NCBI RefSeq assembly: GCF_014652635.1
Contig: NZ_BMZE01000003.1
Span: 1 to 64,000 of the forward strand
Source of the DNA: Devosia pacifica
Lineage (GTDB): Bacteria > Pseudomonadota > Alphaproteobacteria > Rhizobiales > Devosiaceae
Reading direction: 5' to 3'
Length of the DNA stretch: 64,000 nt
The translations under genes and the position numbers were made by a program. Below are positions 54,717-63,333 of the stretch, one piece after another. The notes below the pieces were generated by a model. It was not told the origin of the DNA. It searched no databases and saw only the letters and a program-made list of their open reading frames with translations. Numbering within the stretch: position 1 is the stretch's first letter; each line of letters opens with the position of its first letter.

Positions 54717-56686
54717 GCCGCCTCCGTCGCCCGCCGAGCTTTCGACTGCGCCGGCGCCCCGACGCGCTTGCGGCGATCGGTGAGCGAGACGACACCGGCG
54801 ACAGCCATGAGGATGGCGCCAAGCCAGATCAGCGTGATGTACGGCTTGTACCAGATCCGCAGCACATGCGTGTCCGCCTGCGGCTCTCCAAGCTGCAGGT
54901 AAAGCTGCGAGAAGCCGTAAGTCGCGATAGCAGCTTCTGTTGTCGGGGTGCCGGATGCCTCATAAAAGCGCCGTTCAGCGGCAAGCGTCCGTTCACCGCC
55001 ATTGTGATCAGTCACGGTAAAGATGCCGCGCTCGGCACTATAGTTTGGACCAGCGACCTCATTGAAATCGTCAAAAGCAATAGCATAGTCGGCGATTGCG
55101 GTTGTTTCACCCGGATTGAGCGTTGTGACCACCTCGCTCTCCCAGGCGGTGGTCGAAACGATTCCGAGTACAGTGATCCCGACGCCAAAGTGCCCAAGTG
55201 CCGTGGCAAAGGTCGAGCGCGGCAATTTTATGATCCGGCGCAGGCTCTCGCGCGGCGGCAGTTTACCGAACCGGCCCCGATCAATGATGTCCATGATGGC
55301 ACCGAAGGCCACCCAGAAGCCGAGCAACAGGCCGAGCGGTGCGAGCGAGATCGACAGGCCGCCGAGTGCGGAAATGAGAATGGCCAGAAAAATCGCCAGG
55401 GCACCCGCTGCAACGAGGCGTTGCGCGGCGGCGACGATATCGGCCCGCTTCCACGCCAGCAACGGCCCGAAGGGCAGGACCAGCAGCAACGGTGCCATCA
55501 GTATGGAGAAGGTGAGATTGAAGAAGGGCTCGCCGACAGAGATCGTCGTACCCGTCAGCGCATCGAGCACCAGTGGATAGAGCGTTCCGACAAGAACGGC
55601 GCCGACAGCTGTCGACAGGAACAGATTGTTGAGGATCAAGGCGCCTTCCCGGCTGACCGGCGCGAACAATCCTCCAGCCCGCAGTTTCGGCGCACGCAAT
55701 GCAAACAGCGCGAAGGCCCCACCAATCAGCACTGCGAGAATGGACAGGATGACGAGGCCGCGGGTGGGATCACTCGCAAAGGTATGCACCGAAGTCAGTA
55801 TGCCAGAACGCACCAGGAATGTGCCGAGCAAGGACAGCGAAAAGGTGATGATCGCGAGGAAGATCGTCCATATCTTCAGGGCGCCGCGCTTTTCCATGAC
55901 GATTGCCGAATGCAGCAAGGCTGTGCCGGCGAGCCACGGCATAAAGCTCGCGTTCTCGACTGGATCCCAAAACCACCAGCCGCCCCAGCCGAGTTCATAA
56001 TATGCCCAATATGATCCCATGGCGATGCCGAGAGTGAGAAACAGCCAGCTGAGCATTGTCCACGGACGCACCCAGCGCGCCCAGGCGGCGTCGATGCGCC
56101 CCGAGATCAGGGCCGCGACCGCAAAGGAAAAGCATACGGAAAAGCCAACATAGCCGGCGTAGAGCAGCGGCGGATGAATGGCGAGGCCAATATCCTGCAG
56201 CACCGGGTTGAGGTCATTTCCCTCGAATGGCGGCGGAAACACCCGCTCGAACGGGTTTGACGTGAAGACGGTGAAGGCTGTGAATGCCGCTGTCAGAAGG
56301 CTCTGCGTCGCCAGGACCAGCGATAGCAGCGGCCGCGGCAGATTGCGTCCGAAGGCCGCAACCATGGCGCCAAACAACACCAGGATAAGAATCCAGAGGA
56401 CCATCGAGCCCTCGTGATTACCCCAGACGCCCGAGATCTTGAAGATCATCGGCTTGAGCGAATGCGAGTGGTTGACGGCCAGTGCCAACGAAAAATCTGA
56501 TTGCGCAAAGGCGCGCACTAGCGCCGCGAAGGCACAAGCGACGAGCACGAATTGCAGGATCGCGGATTGCTGCAGGAACTGCGCCACGCGCGGCCCGCGG
56601 CGCCAAAGCGCAAGGCCGCCGACGGCAGAGACCGTGGCAATCGCCAGCGCCAGGATCAGGGCGAAATGGCCAAGTTCTATCGACAT
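54713..56686 (-). CDS. ccmF: Haem lyase CcmF (CycK)
   Basis: Multi-spanning inner-membrane protein that takes haem from CcmE and joins it to apocytochrome c. The 657-residue protein has about 15 membrane helices, the tryptophan-rich haem-handling motif [19 protein letters not shown] near 235, and a large periplasmic loop near the C-terminus (about 515-615). Conserved His residues occur before and after the WWD segment. It starts three bases after the ccmE stop and overlaps ccmH. Complete. Confidence 0.96.
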   Translation of the reverse strand: MSIELGHFALILALAIATVSAVGGLALWRRGPRVAQFLQQSAILQFVLVACAFAALVRAFAQSDFSLALAVNHSHSLKPMIFKISGVWGNHEGSMVLWILILVLFGAMVAAFGRNLPRPLLSLVLATQSLLTAAFTAFTVFTSNPFERVFPPPFEGNDLNPVLQDIGLAIHPPLLYAGYVGFSVCFSFAVAALISGRIDAAWARWVRPWTMLSWLFLTLGIAMGSYWAYYELGWGGWWFWDPVENASFMPWLAGTALLHSAIVMEKRGALKIWTIFLAIITFSLSLLGTFLVRSGILTSVHTFASDPTRGLVILSILAVLIGGAFALFALRAPKLRAGGLFAPVSREGALILNNLFLSTAVGAVLVGTLYPLVLDALTGTTISVGEPFFNLTFSILMAPLLLVLPFGPLLAWKRADIVAAAQRLVAAGALAIFLAILISALGGLSISLAPLGLLLGFWVAFGAIMDIIDRGRFGKLPPRESLRRIIKLPRSTFATALGHFGVGITVLGIVSTTAWESEVVTTLNPGETTAIADYAIAFDDFNEVAGPNYSAERGIFTVTDHNGGERTLAAERRFYEASGTPTTEAAIATYGFSQLYLQLGEPQADTHVLRIWYKPYITLIWLGAILMAVAGVVSLTDRRKRVGAPAQSKARRATEAA

Positions 56687-56689
56687 CGC

Positions 56690-57169
56690 TTACTGACCAC
56701 CGGTCTCTTCGGGACGCCATTCGCCGCGTTCCCGGAGTGAATCGGCGACTTCCTTGGGAATGTAGTTCTCATCGTGCTTGGCAAGCACATTGGTGGCCTG
56801 AAACGATCCATCCGGCTGCAGGGCACCTTCGGCGACGACGCCCTGACCCTCGCGGAACAGGTCGGGCAGAATACCCACATAGCGCGCGGCGATTTCCGCT
56901 CCGCCATCCGTGACGACGAACACATTCGTATCGCCGCTGCGCTCCCACGTGCCGTCCTTGACCAGACCGCCAAGGCGTATCGCCTGCCCCGGCGCGACTT
57001 CGCGCTCCAGAAGGTCGCTCGGCGAATAAAAGAACACGATCTGATCCCGCAATGCAGTCAGAACGAGCGCCGCTGCCAGCGCCAGTACGAGACCCAGAAC
57101 TCCAATCACAGCGAGGCGCTTGCGTTTGCGGGTCCAACCGCGACGCGGCATAGTTCCCTGAAGGCTCAT
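56690..57169 (-). CDS. ccmE: Haem chaperone CcmE (CycJ)
   Basis: Periplasmic haem carrier anchored by one N-terminal helix. The 159-residue protein has a basic lead ([11 protein letters not shown]), a membrane helix (about 22-44), an OB-fold (about 50-130) and the haem-binding site [14 protein letters not shown] with the covalently modified His near 130. ATG 57169 overlaps the ccmI stop (ATGA) and has GGAGG upstream; an ATG at 57151 is possible. Confidence 0.95.
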   Translation of the reverse strand: MSLQGTMPRRGWTRKRKRLAVIGVLGLVLALAAALVLTALRDQIVFFYSPSDLLEREVAPGQAIRLGGLVKDGTWERSGDTNVFVVTDGGAEIAARYVGILPDLFREGQGVVAEGALQPDGSFQATNVLAKHDENYIPKEVADSLRERGEWRPEETGGQ

Positions 57170-58257
57170 TGCGCTCCTCCGACTGAAAGACCCGCATCCT
57201 CTATCAACGCATCGAGTTCCTGCCGCGCCTGTGGCTCCGGGTAGGCTCGCGTTGCTTGCTGATAGGCTTCCTGCGCTTCGTCTGTGTTCCCGAGAACGAG
57301 GTAAGAGCGCACCAGCCTCGTCCAGTCATCAATCGTGCCGCCTTGCTCTTCGAGACGCTCTGCAAGGCCCGAAACCATGCCGGCAATCTGCTCCTGCGTG
57401 ACGGTATCCTGCGACGTTTGAGGCACAGCTTCACCCCCGCTCTCTGCAACAGCGAGCCCTTCACGGGCCGCTGCCAGCCATGGCTCGTCACCCTCTGCCC
57501 TCTCAATAAGGGCCTGCCACTCGGCTTTTGCGTTGTCATAGTCTTGCCGGCGCAGCAGCGCTCCAGCAAGATAGAACCGGGCGCGAACGTTGTCAGCATC
57601 CTCGGCGATCGCATCTGCCAGCAGTGTCATGGCTTCATCACTGGCGTTGCCGTCGTTCGCAAGAATAATCGCCTCTGCCAGATCGGTGCGCATTTCTGCA
57701 TCCGGCTCGCTCAGTTGCAACACCTGCCTGTAAGCGTTCGCCGCATCATCGAACCAGCCACGCTGCATGTAGACCGGCGCCAGCACCTGCCACCCGCGAA
57801 CATCCTCAGGAACCTCTGCCAACCGCGCCTCGATCTGACTGATGGCACTGTCTATGTCGACTTGCTGTTCGGCAACCTGCGGGCGCGCGGCAAGCGGAGT
57901 ATCGGGCGCTCCCGGCTGCCCCAGCAAGGCGTAAAGACCGAGACCCAAGGCTGCGGTCACAACACATCCGGAGAGCACCCATGCGGAGCTTAGCCTCGTT
58001 CCTGGCTCGGGCCCTGTCTGCTCGGAACGATGCCGCAGCACTTCTCGCGCAAGTTCTGCCTTCGCTGCGTCCGCTTCGCTCTCGGAGAGGCGGCCATTGG
58101 CGCGCTCAGCCGCAATTCCTTCCAGCAATTGGCGGAAATGTGCTTCAGTGGCTGAGGAATCGGTGTCCGCCGCGTTGACCCGTTGGCGGGCGGGCGCGTA
58201 ATAAAGCGTCGCGCAGACAATCGCGGTAAGACCAATGGCGATAGACCAAAACAGCAT
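57166..58257 (-). CDS. ccmI: Cytochrome c maturation protein CcmI (CycH)
   Basis: Apocytochrome chaperone that presents the substrate to CcmF/H. The 363-residue protein has two N-terminal membrane helices (about 1-20 and 92-112) separated by a cytosolic loop with a leucine-zipper-like pattern, then a periplasmic TPR region (about 140-350; repeats such as [15 protein letters not shown] and [23 protein letters not shown]). ATG 58257 starts the first helix ([10 protein letters not shown]); the frame extends to 58326 without support. First gene of the cytochrome c maturation operon; the ccmABCD part is not in this window. Confidence 0.92.
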   Translation of the reverse strand: MLFWSIAIGLTAIVCATLYYAPARQRVNAADTDSSATEAHFRQLLEGIAAERANGRLSESEADAAKAELAREVLRHRSEQTGPEPGTRLSSAWVLSGCVVTAALGLGLYALLGQPGAPDTPLAARPQVAEQQVDIDSAISQIEARLAEVPEDVRGWQVLAPVYMQRGWFDDAANAYRQVLQLSEPDAEMRTDLAEAIILANDGNASDEAMTLLADAIAEDADNVRARFYLAGALLRRQDYDNAKAEWQALIERAEGDEPWLAAAREGLAVAESGGEAVPQTSQDTVTQEQIAGMVSGLAERLEEQGGTIDDWTRLVRSYLVLGNTDEAQEAYQQATRAYPEPQARQELDALIEDAGLSVGGAQ

Positions 58258-58310
58258 GGCACCCGGTGGTTTGTCGGCGTTCGGCGCAGGCGGCTCAACT
58301 AGATGCAGAA

Positions 58311-58327
58311 TGTGGCTAAAAACCACA
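58311..58327. promoter_or_regulatory. Inverted repeat in the ccmI / SoxB-like divergent region
   Basis: TGTGG-N7-CCACA, a perfect five-base inverted repeat midway in the 122 bases between the two divergent starts. A dimeric regulator could bind it, but no regulator is encoded next to it. Short palindromes arise by chance, so confidence is low. Confidence 0.25.
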
Positions 58328-58379
58328 AAATCGGCCCCGATACACGGGGACGCTTTGCCACATGCCCTCGGCAGGGCCG

Positions 58380-59462
58380 ATGACTGAACGCCATTTCGAT
58401 TTCGCGGTGTACGGGTCGACGCCTTTCGCGCGCCTCTTGGCCGTGTTTCTTGCCGAAGCGCACCAGAAATCCGTCATCCTTATCGGTGCCATGGAAGCGC
58501 ATTATCGGCTGGCGCATGGGTTCGACCTGTCAGTCGCACCTATAACGAGACCGGAAACCTGGCGGCTTCTGGCAAAGAGTGAATCAGCGTCGCGCAGGAT
58601 GCTTACGCGGCTGGGCGCCCGGCGTGCCATGGCACGGTTCGATCCGCTGTTCCTCGCTTCCAGCCCTGACGCGCGTTTGGCACTCTCGCACTTCGCCCAT
58701 ATGGCTTCCGCGTTTGATCGCGCCATCGAGGCCATACCTGACAAGTTAGCCCCAGCGGGCTACCAGGCCATCACCGTTCGAGATTGCCTTATGCTCGATC
58801 GCCAAGAGCTCGAACCGGTGCTGCTTTTGGGGCTTGAAACCAGAGGTGTCGTCGTCTCGCCCGAAGCAGAAAGCCACTTTGGCAACGATGGAAGCGTCTC
58901 CATCCGACTGGCCGGCGGCGACGCGTACGCTGCACAGACTGCAGTGCTGGCGGATGACGAGGCCATTGTCCGATATATCGCCGGCCTGCCGGCACACCCG
59001 CTCCTTGAGGCTCGCCCGATGATCAGCATGCTGACCGAGCCAACACGCGCACTGGGTTTCCGGCTGCGCATCTCGCTCGACGGGGCGATGGCGTTTCAAC
59101 GTTCTACGCTCGGGCTTGCCGCGCTTGCGTTTGGGCAGGAGCACCGCGCGATGCTCAGTGCGGGCTCCATGCTCACGGAGTGCGGAAGTCTTAGGCGTAT
59201 CGCGCAGTCAGCCTTCACGACTTTGACGACGGCGGACGGTGCGGGCATTGCAGGAAAGATCGGGCAGAAGGGCCCTACTCTGATCGGAGGGTTTGGGCCC
59301 GTTTCGGCGTTCATGGCACCAGAGTTTGCCTCCTGGCTTGCGGGGACAGCCGATCGATCAACGGAGGCCTATATCGCGGCGCGGAGCCCCGATCGCAATA
59401 TAAACGCATCACGGGTCGGCGATATCCGGATCGTCGATAGCGGTGTGGAGCGCGCTGCGTGA
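58380..59462 (+). CDS. Degenerate DAO / sarcosine-oxidase-beta-like protein
   Basis: A 360-residue protein resembling a shortened FAD-dependent DAO-family subunit such as SoxB. It opens with a Rossmann-like strand-helix-strand (FDFAVYGSTPFARLLAVFLA, then KSVILIG), but the GxGxxG of the family is replaced by YGSTPFA. The middle has the typical strand pair before the family's VVLATGAW (here TAVLADDEA), and the end TLIGGFGPVSAFMAPEFASWLAG matches the C-terminal FAD-contact region in outline only. FAD binding is therefore doubtful. The frame is open and clean, with no frameshift. It overlaps the SoxA-like gene by four bases (GTGA), so the two proteins are made together. An ATG at 58362 is an alternative start. 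Function unknown; a non-catalytic partner subunit is one option. Confidence 0.6.
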   Translation: MTERHFDFAVYGSTPFARLLAVFLAEAHQKSVILIGAMEAHYRLAHGFDLSVAPITRPETWRLLAKSESASRRMLTRLGARRAMARFDPLFLASSPDARLALSHFAHMASAFDRAIEAIPDKLAPAGYQAITVRDCLMLDRQELEPVLLLGLETRGVVVSPEAESHFGNDGSVSIRLAGGDAYAAQTAVLADDEAIVRYIAGLPAHPLLEARPMISMLTEPTRALGFRLRISLDGAMAFQRSTLGLAALAFGQEHRAMLSAGSMLTECGSLRRIAQSAFTTLTTADGAGIAGKIGQKGPTLIGGFGPVSAFMAPEFASWLAGTADRSTEAYIAARSPDRNINASRVGDIRIVDSGVERAA

Positions 59463-61501
59463 GGCACCAGGTCAACCGGCTTGAGGCATCCAAGACTCAC
59501 CGCTTCAGCGGGACGAGGATCGACAGGAGCCGGCCATTGAGCTTTCAGCTCGATGGTTTCACTGTCCATGGCTATCACGGCGATACCGTGCTGAGCGCGG
59601 CGATCGCTTCCGGATTCGAGTGCGTCGGTACCTATGCCGGACGGCAGATCGCGCTGACCGACCGGTTTGCTCCGCCAGTCGCACCCGCCAGTCTGTCAGA
59701 CGATCCGCGCCATATCCTGCCGATGAACCGTGTCCAGGCTGTCGACGGGCAAAGTCTCGTCTGTGTCGGGGAAAGCATCGCCCCGGCTGCCAGAGCCCGC
59801 CGCTCGATCTCGCAACTGCTGCAGTTGCGACCATACAGCCTAGACCTGGAGCTCAAGGCGAGCCAATCGATGACCGGTCCATGGCTCAATCAGACGCCCG
59901 TAGCCACGGTCTCTTCTGACCTGTTGGTGGTGGGCGGCGGACTGGCCGGCATGAGCGCAGCAGCTTGTGCTGCCCGCTCCGGCAGCCGGGTATGCCTAGT
60001 TGAACAAAAGCCCTATCTGGGCGGCACAGCAGCGCTTTTCGGCTCCGTCGAGAGCGAGGAACCGCCGCAGCAGAGCATCGCGCGCCTGAGTGCAGAGATC
60101 CGTGATCTGGGAGTCGAGATCTACACCGCAAGCGAGGCGTTCAGCCTGCTCGACACGCGTGCACTGGTGCACCAGGTGCGGCAGATGGATGGCCTGAGCG
60201 AAGGGCGTGTCGTCGCCTTTACCGCCCCGAAGATCATTCTCGCGACCGGGGCCATGGAGCGGCTGCCTGTGATGCCGGGCAACCGGCTGCCCGGTGTGTG
60301 CGGAAGCAATGAAGCCTTCTATCTTGCGGATGCATTCGGCGTCTGGCCGGGTGATGATGCGGCGTTCAGCACTACCGCAAATCAGGCATATCGGGTTGCA
60401 ATGCTGGCAGCCGGCGCCGGGGTCTCCGTGCCGCGTATCGTTGACGCGCGGATAGACCCACGATCGCGGTTTCTGGAGTTCTGCAAAGCCTACGGCATAC
60501 GCATGTCCCACGGGGTATTTCCCCTTGAGGTAAGGCAGAGCCAGAAGGGCCACCATACTCTGCAAGTCGAGGTTGGGGTCAGGCTGGGCGAATACGCGAA
60601 GGACGCAGAACCGATCACGACGCGGCGGCTTGTGTGCTCTGGCGGTTGGCAGCCGGATCTGACGCTTTGGCACATGGCGGGCCTCAGCAGTACCTGGCAA
60701 GCGCAGCACAATCGCTTCGTTGCGACAGAGAGGCGGGCCGACCTTGCCTTGGCCGGTTGCGCCGCCGGATATTTCAGCACCAGCGCGTGTCTGCAAAGCG
60801 GCGAGCAGGCTGTCGCACACCTCTTCGGGCGCAAGACGGACGAGGTGTCCGAGACGGTTATTGGCGAACATTGGGAGACGGAGGACGGGCCTTCATTGAT
60901 CGCCGAAGCGGGTCATGCCTCGAGCCCAACGACATTTCTCGATCACGGACCGAGCCTCGTCACGCGGCCCCGGCTCGCGGCCGAGAGCTTTGGTGAGCAT
61001 ATCAGGCAACTCGGTCGGACGGATACCTGGCGCTTCGCCGATCAGCCACGAACGCTAAGCATCGTCGACATCGCTGCGGCCGTGCAACTCGGCATTATCC
61101 CGAAAGCGGAAGCCGGTGCCGTGGCGCGCGAGCGTGCGGTGAACGCCATCGATATCGTGGCTGTGGCAAAAAGTGCCGGCAGTATGACGGTGACCGGCGG
61201 TAAAGAACGCTCACGTGCACCCACATTTCTCAATCACCGGTTCGGCTCCGGCGCGCGCCACTGGGAGATCGAGGCGCTCGAAGCGCGGTGGCTGGAGCCA
61301 GGGTCTTTGATCTATCCAAACGCCGACATCAACGATCCTCTCCGGGCGATCGGCGTGGTCGTAGATTCACTCGATGATGGGCCAGGACGGGCCTTCGCAC
61401 TTCTTGAAGCCGACAGAGGATCAGCCGGTTTGGCACTGACGCTGCGCCATTTTGGCCGCGCCGTGCCGATCCGCGTTCTCAGGCCGCGTGTTCAGCCTTG
61501 A
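59459..61501 (+). CDS. Sarcosine-oxidase-alpha-like flavoprotein, short form
   Basis: A 680-residue protein related to SoxA. Residues 20-55 (RIDRSRPLSFQLDGFTVHGY, then GDTVLSAAIASG) match the SoxA N-terminal ferredoxin-like fold, but no iron-sulfur cysteines are present. A good FAD motif (LVVGGGLAGMSAAACAA) is near 155 and a central disulfide-oxidoreductase-like domain runs to about 480 (LATGAMERLPVMPGNRLPGV near 260; AGCAAGYFSTSACLQSGEQA near 430). Usual SoxA is near 1000 residues with a C-terminal folate-binding domain; here only an ending like its last barrel remains (AIGVVVDSLDDGPGRAFALLE). The start is a GTG coupled to the upstream gene. No soxD, soxG or folate genes are nearby. It may oxidise an amine or opine, or may have changed role. 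Confidence 0.7.
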   Translation: MRHQVNRLEASKTHRFSGTRIDRSRPLSFQLDGFTVHGYHGDTVLSAAIASGFECVGTYAGRQIALTDRFAPPVAPASLSDDPRHILPMNRVQAVDGQSLVCVGESIAPAARARRSISQLLQLRPYSLDLELKASQSMTGPWLNQTPVATVSSDLLVVGGGLAGMSAAACAARSGSRVCLVEQKPYLGGTAALFGSVESEEPPQQSIARLSAEIRDLGVEIYTASEAFSLLDTRALVHQVRQMDGLSEGRVVAFTAPKIILATGAMERLPVMPGNRLPGVCGSNEAFYLADAFGVWPGDDAAFSTTANQAYRVAMLAAGAGVSVPRIVDARIDPRSRFLEFCKAYGIRMSHGVFPLEVRQSQKGHHTLQVEVGVRLGEYAKDAEPITTRRLVCSGGWQPDLTLWHMAGLSSTWQAQHNRFVATERRADLALAGCAAGYFSTSACLQSGEQAVAHLFGRKTDEVSETVIGEHWETEDGPSLIAEAGHASSPTTFLDHGPSLVTRPRLAAESFGEHIRQLGRTDTWRFADQPRTLSIVDIAAAVQLGIIPKAEAGAVARERAVNAIDIVAVAKSAGSMTVTGGKERSRAPTFLNHRFGSGARHWEIEALEARWLEPGSLIYPNADINDPLRAIGVVVDSLDDGPGRAFALLEADRGSAGLALTLRHFGRAVPIRVLRPRVQP

Positions 61502-62691
61502 CGTCTCGCATTGTCCATGGTCTTGCGAAATCGTTCCGCGTATTCCGGCCCGAACCTGATTTCCGAAAGTTTGGCAGCGGTATCGAGTCTCAGCATCGCC
61601 GCGGGGTCCTTGCGTCCCGCGCGCATCTGCTCGAGTCCACGGTTCAAGCAGCTGTCGATCAGCTGGCCGGACTGGTGCCACGCCTGATCGAATGTCGCGT
61701 TGACAGCAAGAGAGTCTCGGCAATCCCTCACGGCGGCCAAAAGATAGGTCCCTGAAATCGCCGCCAGCCGCTGCTCGAACGCAACGCTTGCGTCCCCGGA
61801 CTGCTCGCGGAAGCTCGCCGCGATTTCCGGGCACACCTGGTGTAACCTTGGCTCCAATCGCCGCGACGCCGCTTTGGTCAGTTCCGCAAGCGCGCGGCCC
61901 CATTCGCCGCGCTGCACCAATTCGATATAACCGGCGACCGATCTGCTCAGCCGGTGGTAACGCTCTAGACCACGGCACGTCAGATCGACATCAGCGAATG
62001 TTCCAAGCGGATTGATCAGGTGTAGCTGATTTTGGGCCTGGACCAGTATCGCCTCAATAGTTGGAGCAAATCCAGCCCGGCGCAATCGCAGTTCGCTTGC
62101 ACCACCGGCAATCTTGCTGACCGCGATCATCAGCCGCGCCGGATTGGCCACCTGCCCCATCAGCGCGGTCATGAACAAGGCGGTCGCAGTAGCGCTCTTC
62201 AGCGGCAGCGACCTGATCGCGGTAATGATCTTCTCGTCTTCACCCAAGTCATTGATCACACGTCCGAGCGCCTGGCCTTTGCCGAGCAATCCGACATGCT
62301 GCAGCGCCGTGTAAACCTTGGGTAAGTGCTCTAGATGCCCTTCGCCGCCGAGTTGTGCGCGAAGCCGGCGAGCCTGATCTTCCGATTGATCCGCCAGTTC
62401 CTGAGCGGCAGCCCATCGCGTCAGCAACTCTGGCGTCGCCCTTGCGAGGGTATCTGCCGGCACGTTGCCACCGGAGCAGATCTCGGGGGCCAAATCACGG
62501 CACACCCAGGTCCAAGCAGCCGCGATGTCTTCCCGGCGGATTGCGCCGTCGAAAGAAAAATCAACGACAGGATCGATCGTCACGCTTTCAAGAAGGCCAG
62601 CAAACGGCGCGCTGTTTTCGGCCGCGTCAAAAGAGCCAGAGGCGGTGCCTCCGGTCGGATTGACTACGGTTCGGGCAGCTGCATGGCTCAT
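61492..62691 (-). CDS. Unrecognised helical protein
   Basis: A 399-residue protein that I do not recognise. It has no signal peptide, membrane helix or known catalytic motif. It is largely alpha-helical, with Ala, Leu, Arg and Glu rich segments and scattered cysteines (WVCRDLAPEICSGG near 63-75, TCRGLERY, VCPEIAA, DCRDSL, DSCLNRG). The best-conserved-looking stretch is LPKVYTALQHVGLLGKGQALGRVINDLGEDEKII near 125-158. ATG 62691 is the only sensible start. A palindrome GGTAA-ACA-TTACC lies 49 bases upstream (62740-62752). It converges on the SoxA-like gene with a ten-base overlap. Codon pattern looks like its neighbours, so it is probably a real gene. Confidence 0.75.
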   Translation of the reverse strand: MSHAAARTVVNPTGGTASGSFDAAENSAPFAGLLESVTIDPVVDFSFDGAIRREDIAAAWTWVCRDLAPEICSGGNVPADTLARATPELLTRWAAAQELADQSEDQARRLRAQLGGEGHLEHLPKVYTALQHVGLLGKGQALGRVINDLGEDEKIITAIRSLPLKSATATALFMTALMGQVANPARLMIAVSKIAGGASELRLRRAGFAPTIEAILVQAQNQLHLINPLGTFADVDLTCRGLERYHRLSRSVAGYIELVQRGEWGRALAELTKAASRRLEPRLHQVCPEIAASFREQSGDASVAFEQRLAAISGTYLLAAVRDCRDSLAVNATFDQAWHQSGQLIDSCLNRGLEQMRAGRKDPAAMLRLDTAAKLSEIRFGPEYAERFRKTMDNARRQG

Positions 62692-62774
62692 GTCACTCGC
62701 AGATTGGTCGTCCGACTAGGCGTCAACTTAGCCGGCGCAGGTAAACATTACCTATCCGCGAATATTGTCTTTAG

Positions 62775-63263
62775 CTACGCGTTGCCGTCGACGACGGACC
62801 AGTTCCCGGTTGGCTCGCGGCAGGCGGTGCCTTTGCGCACATAGTCGCGGCCATTCTCGGTCACGGTGTGCGTGAAATCCCGGCAGTCGAGATTGTTCAC
62901 GCGCACATAGGGGCCAACACTGACGCTTCCAGAGGTGCCGCCATCGCCGGTCCATTTGCGTGGAGCACCGGGACGGCCGAACTGCAGCGCGTAGAATTGA
63001 GCGCTGTTGGCTTCGCTTGCATCTGCGCTTGAAAGCAGCGGCACAACAGCACGGTCGACGAAGCCGTTTCCGACATTGGTTGTCTGCAGCGCCGTCTGCG
63101 TGGTTTGAGATGGCGAGGGCAAACGCACTGTCTGCTGCTGAGTCTGCTGAGGCTGCGGCGCCTGGTAGACCGGCTGCGATGTTGACGCTGTGCGCCCCAT
63201 GCCCGTGCAACCGGCAAGGGTCAGGACAAGCAGTGGAAAGGCTAGTCGAGCAATATTCATCAT
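62775..63263 (-). CDS. Outer-membrane lipoprotein, 17 kDa surface antigen type
   Basis: A 162-residue lipoprotein. The signal peptide ends in the lipobox LTLAGC (Cys near residue 20), followed by a Gln/Pro/Thr-rich flexible stretch (about 25-70) and a C-terminal domain like the RT0821/Lpp0805 surface proteins, with SAQFYALQFGRPGAPRKW near 85 and VNNLDCRDFTHTVTENGRDYVRKGTACREPTGNW near 120-153 in which two cysteines could pair. Such proteins probably sit in the outer membrane facing the periplasm; the role is unknown. ATG 63263 (or 63260) starts the signal peptide. It follows the PhoQ-like kinase by 70 bases on the same strand. Confidence 0.88.
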   Translation of the reverse strand: MMNIARLAFPLLVLTLAGCTGMGRTASTSQPVYQAPQPQQTQQQTVRLPSPSQTTQTALQTTNVGNGFVDRAVVPLLSSADASEANSAQFYALQFGRPGAPRKWTGDGGTSGSVSVGPYVRVNNLDCRDFTHTVTENGRDYVRKGTACREPTGNWSVVDGNA

Positions 63264-63333
63264 CTGGGCTTCCGAAGGTGTCTGCGGAACTAGTACTGAT
63301 TCCAGTAGGGCGAAACTACGACAAAATCGAGTC

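Noticed and set aside
54698..56014. Plus-strand open frame of 438 codons opposite ccmF
   Set aside because: Composition is Arg/Gln/Asp rich with no domain; ccmF on the other strand is certain.
58380..59462. Pseudogene call for the SoxB-like gene
   Set aside because: The frame is open throughout, is coupled to the next gene and has no stop or frameshift; loss of a motif alone does not show decay.
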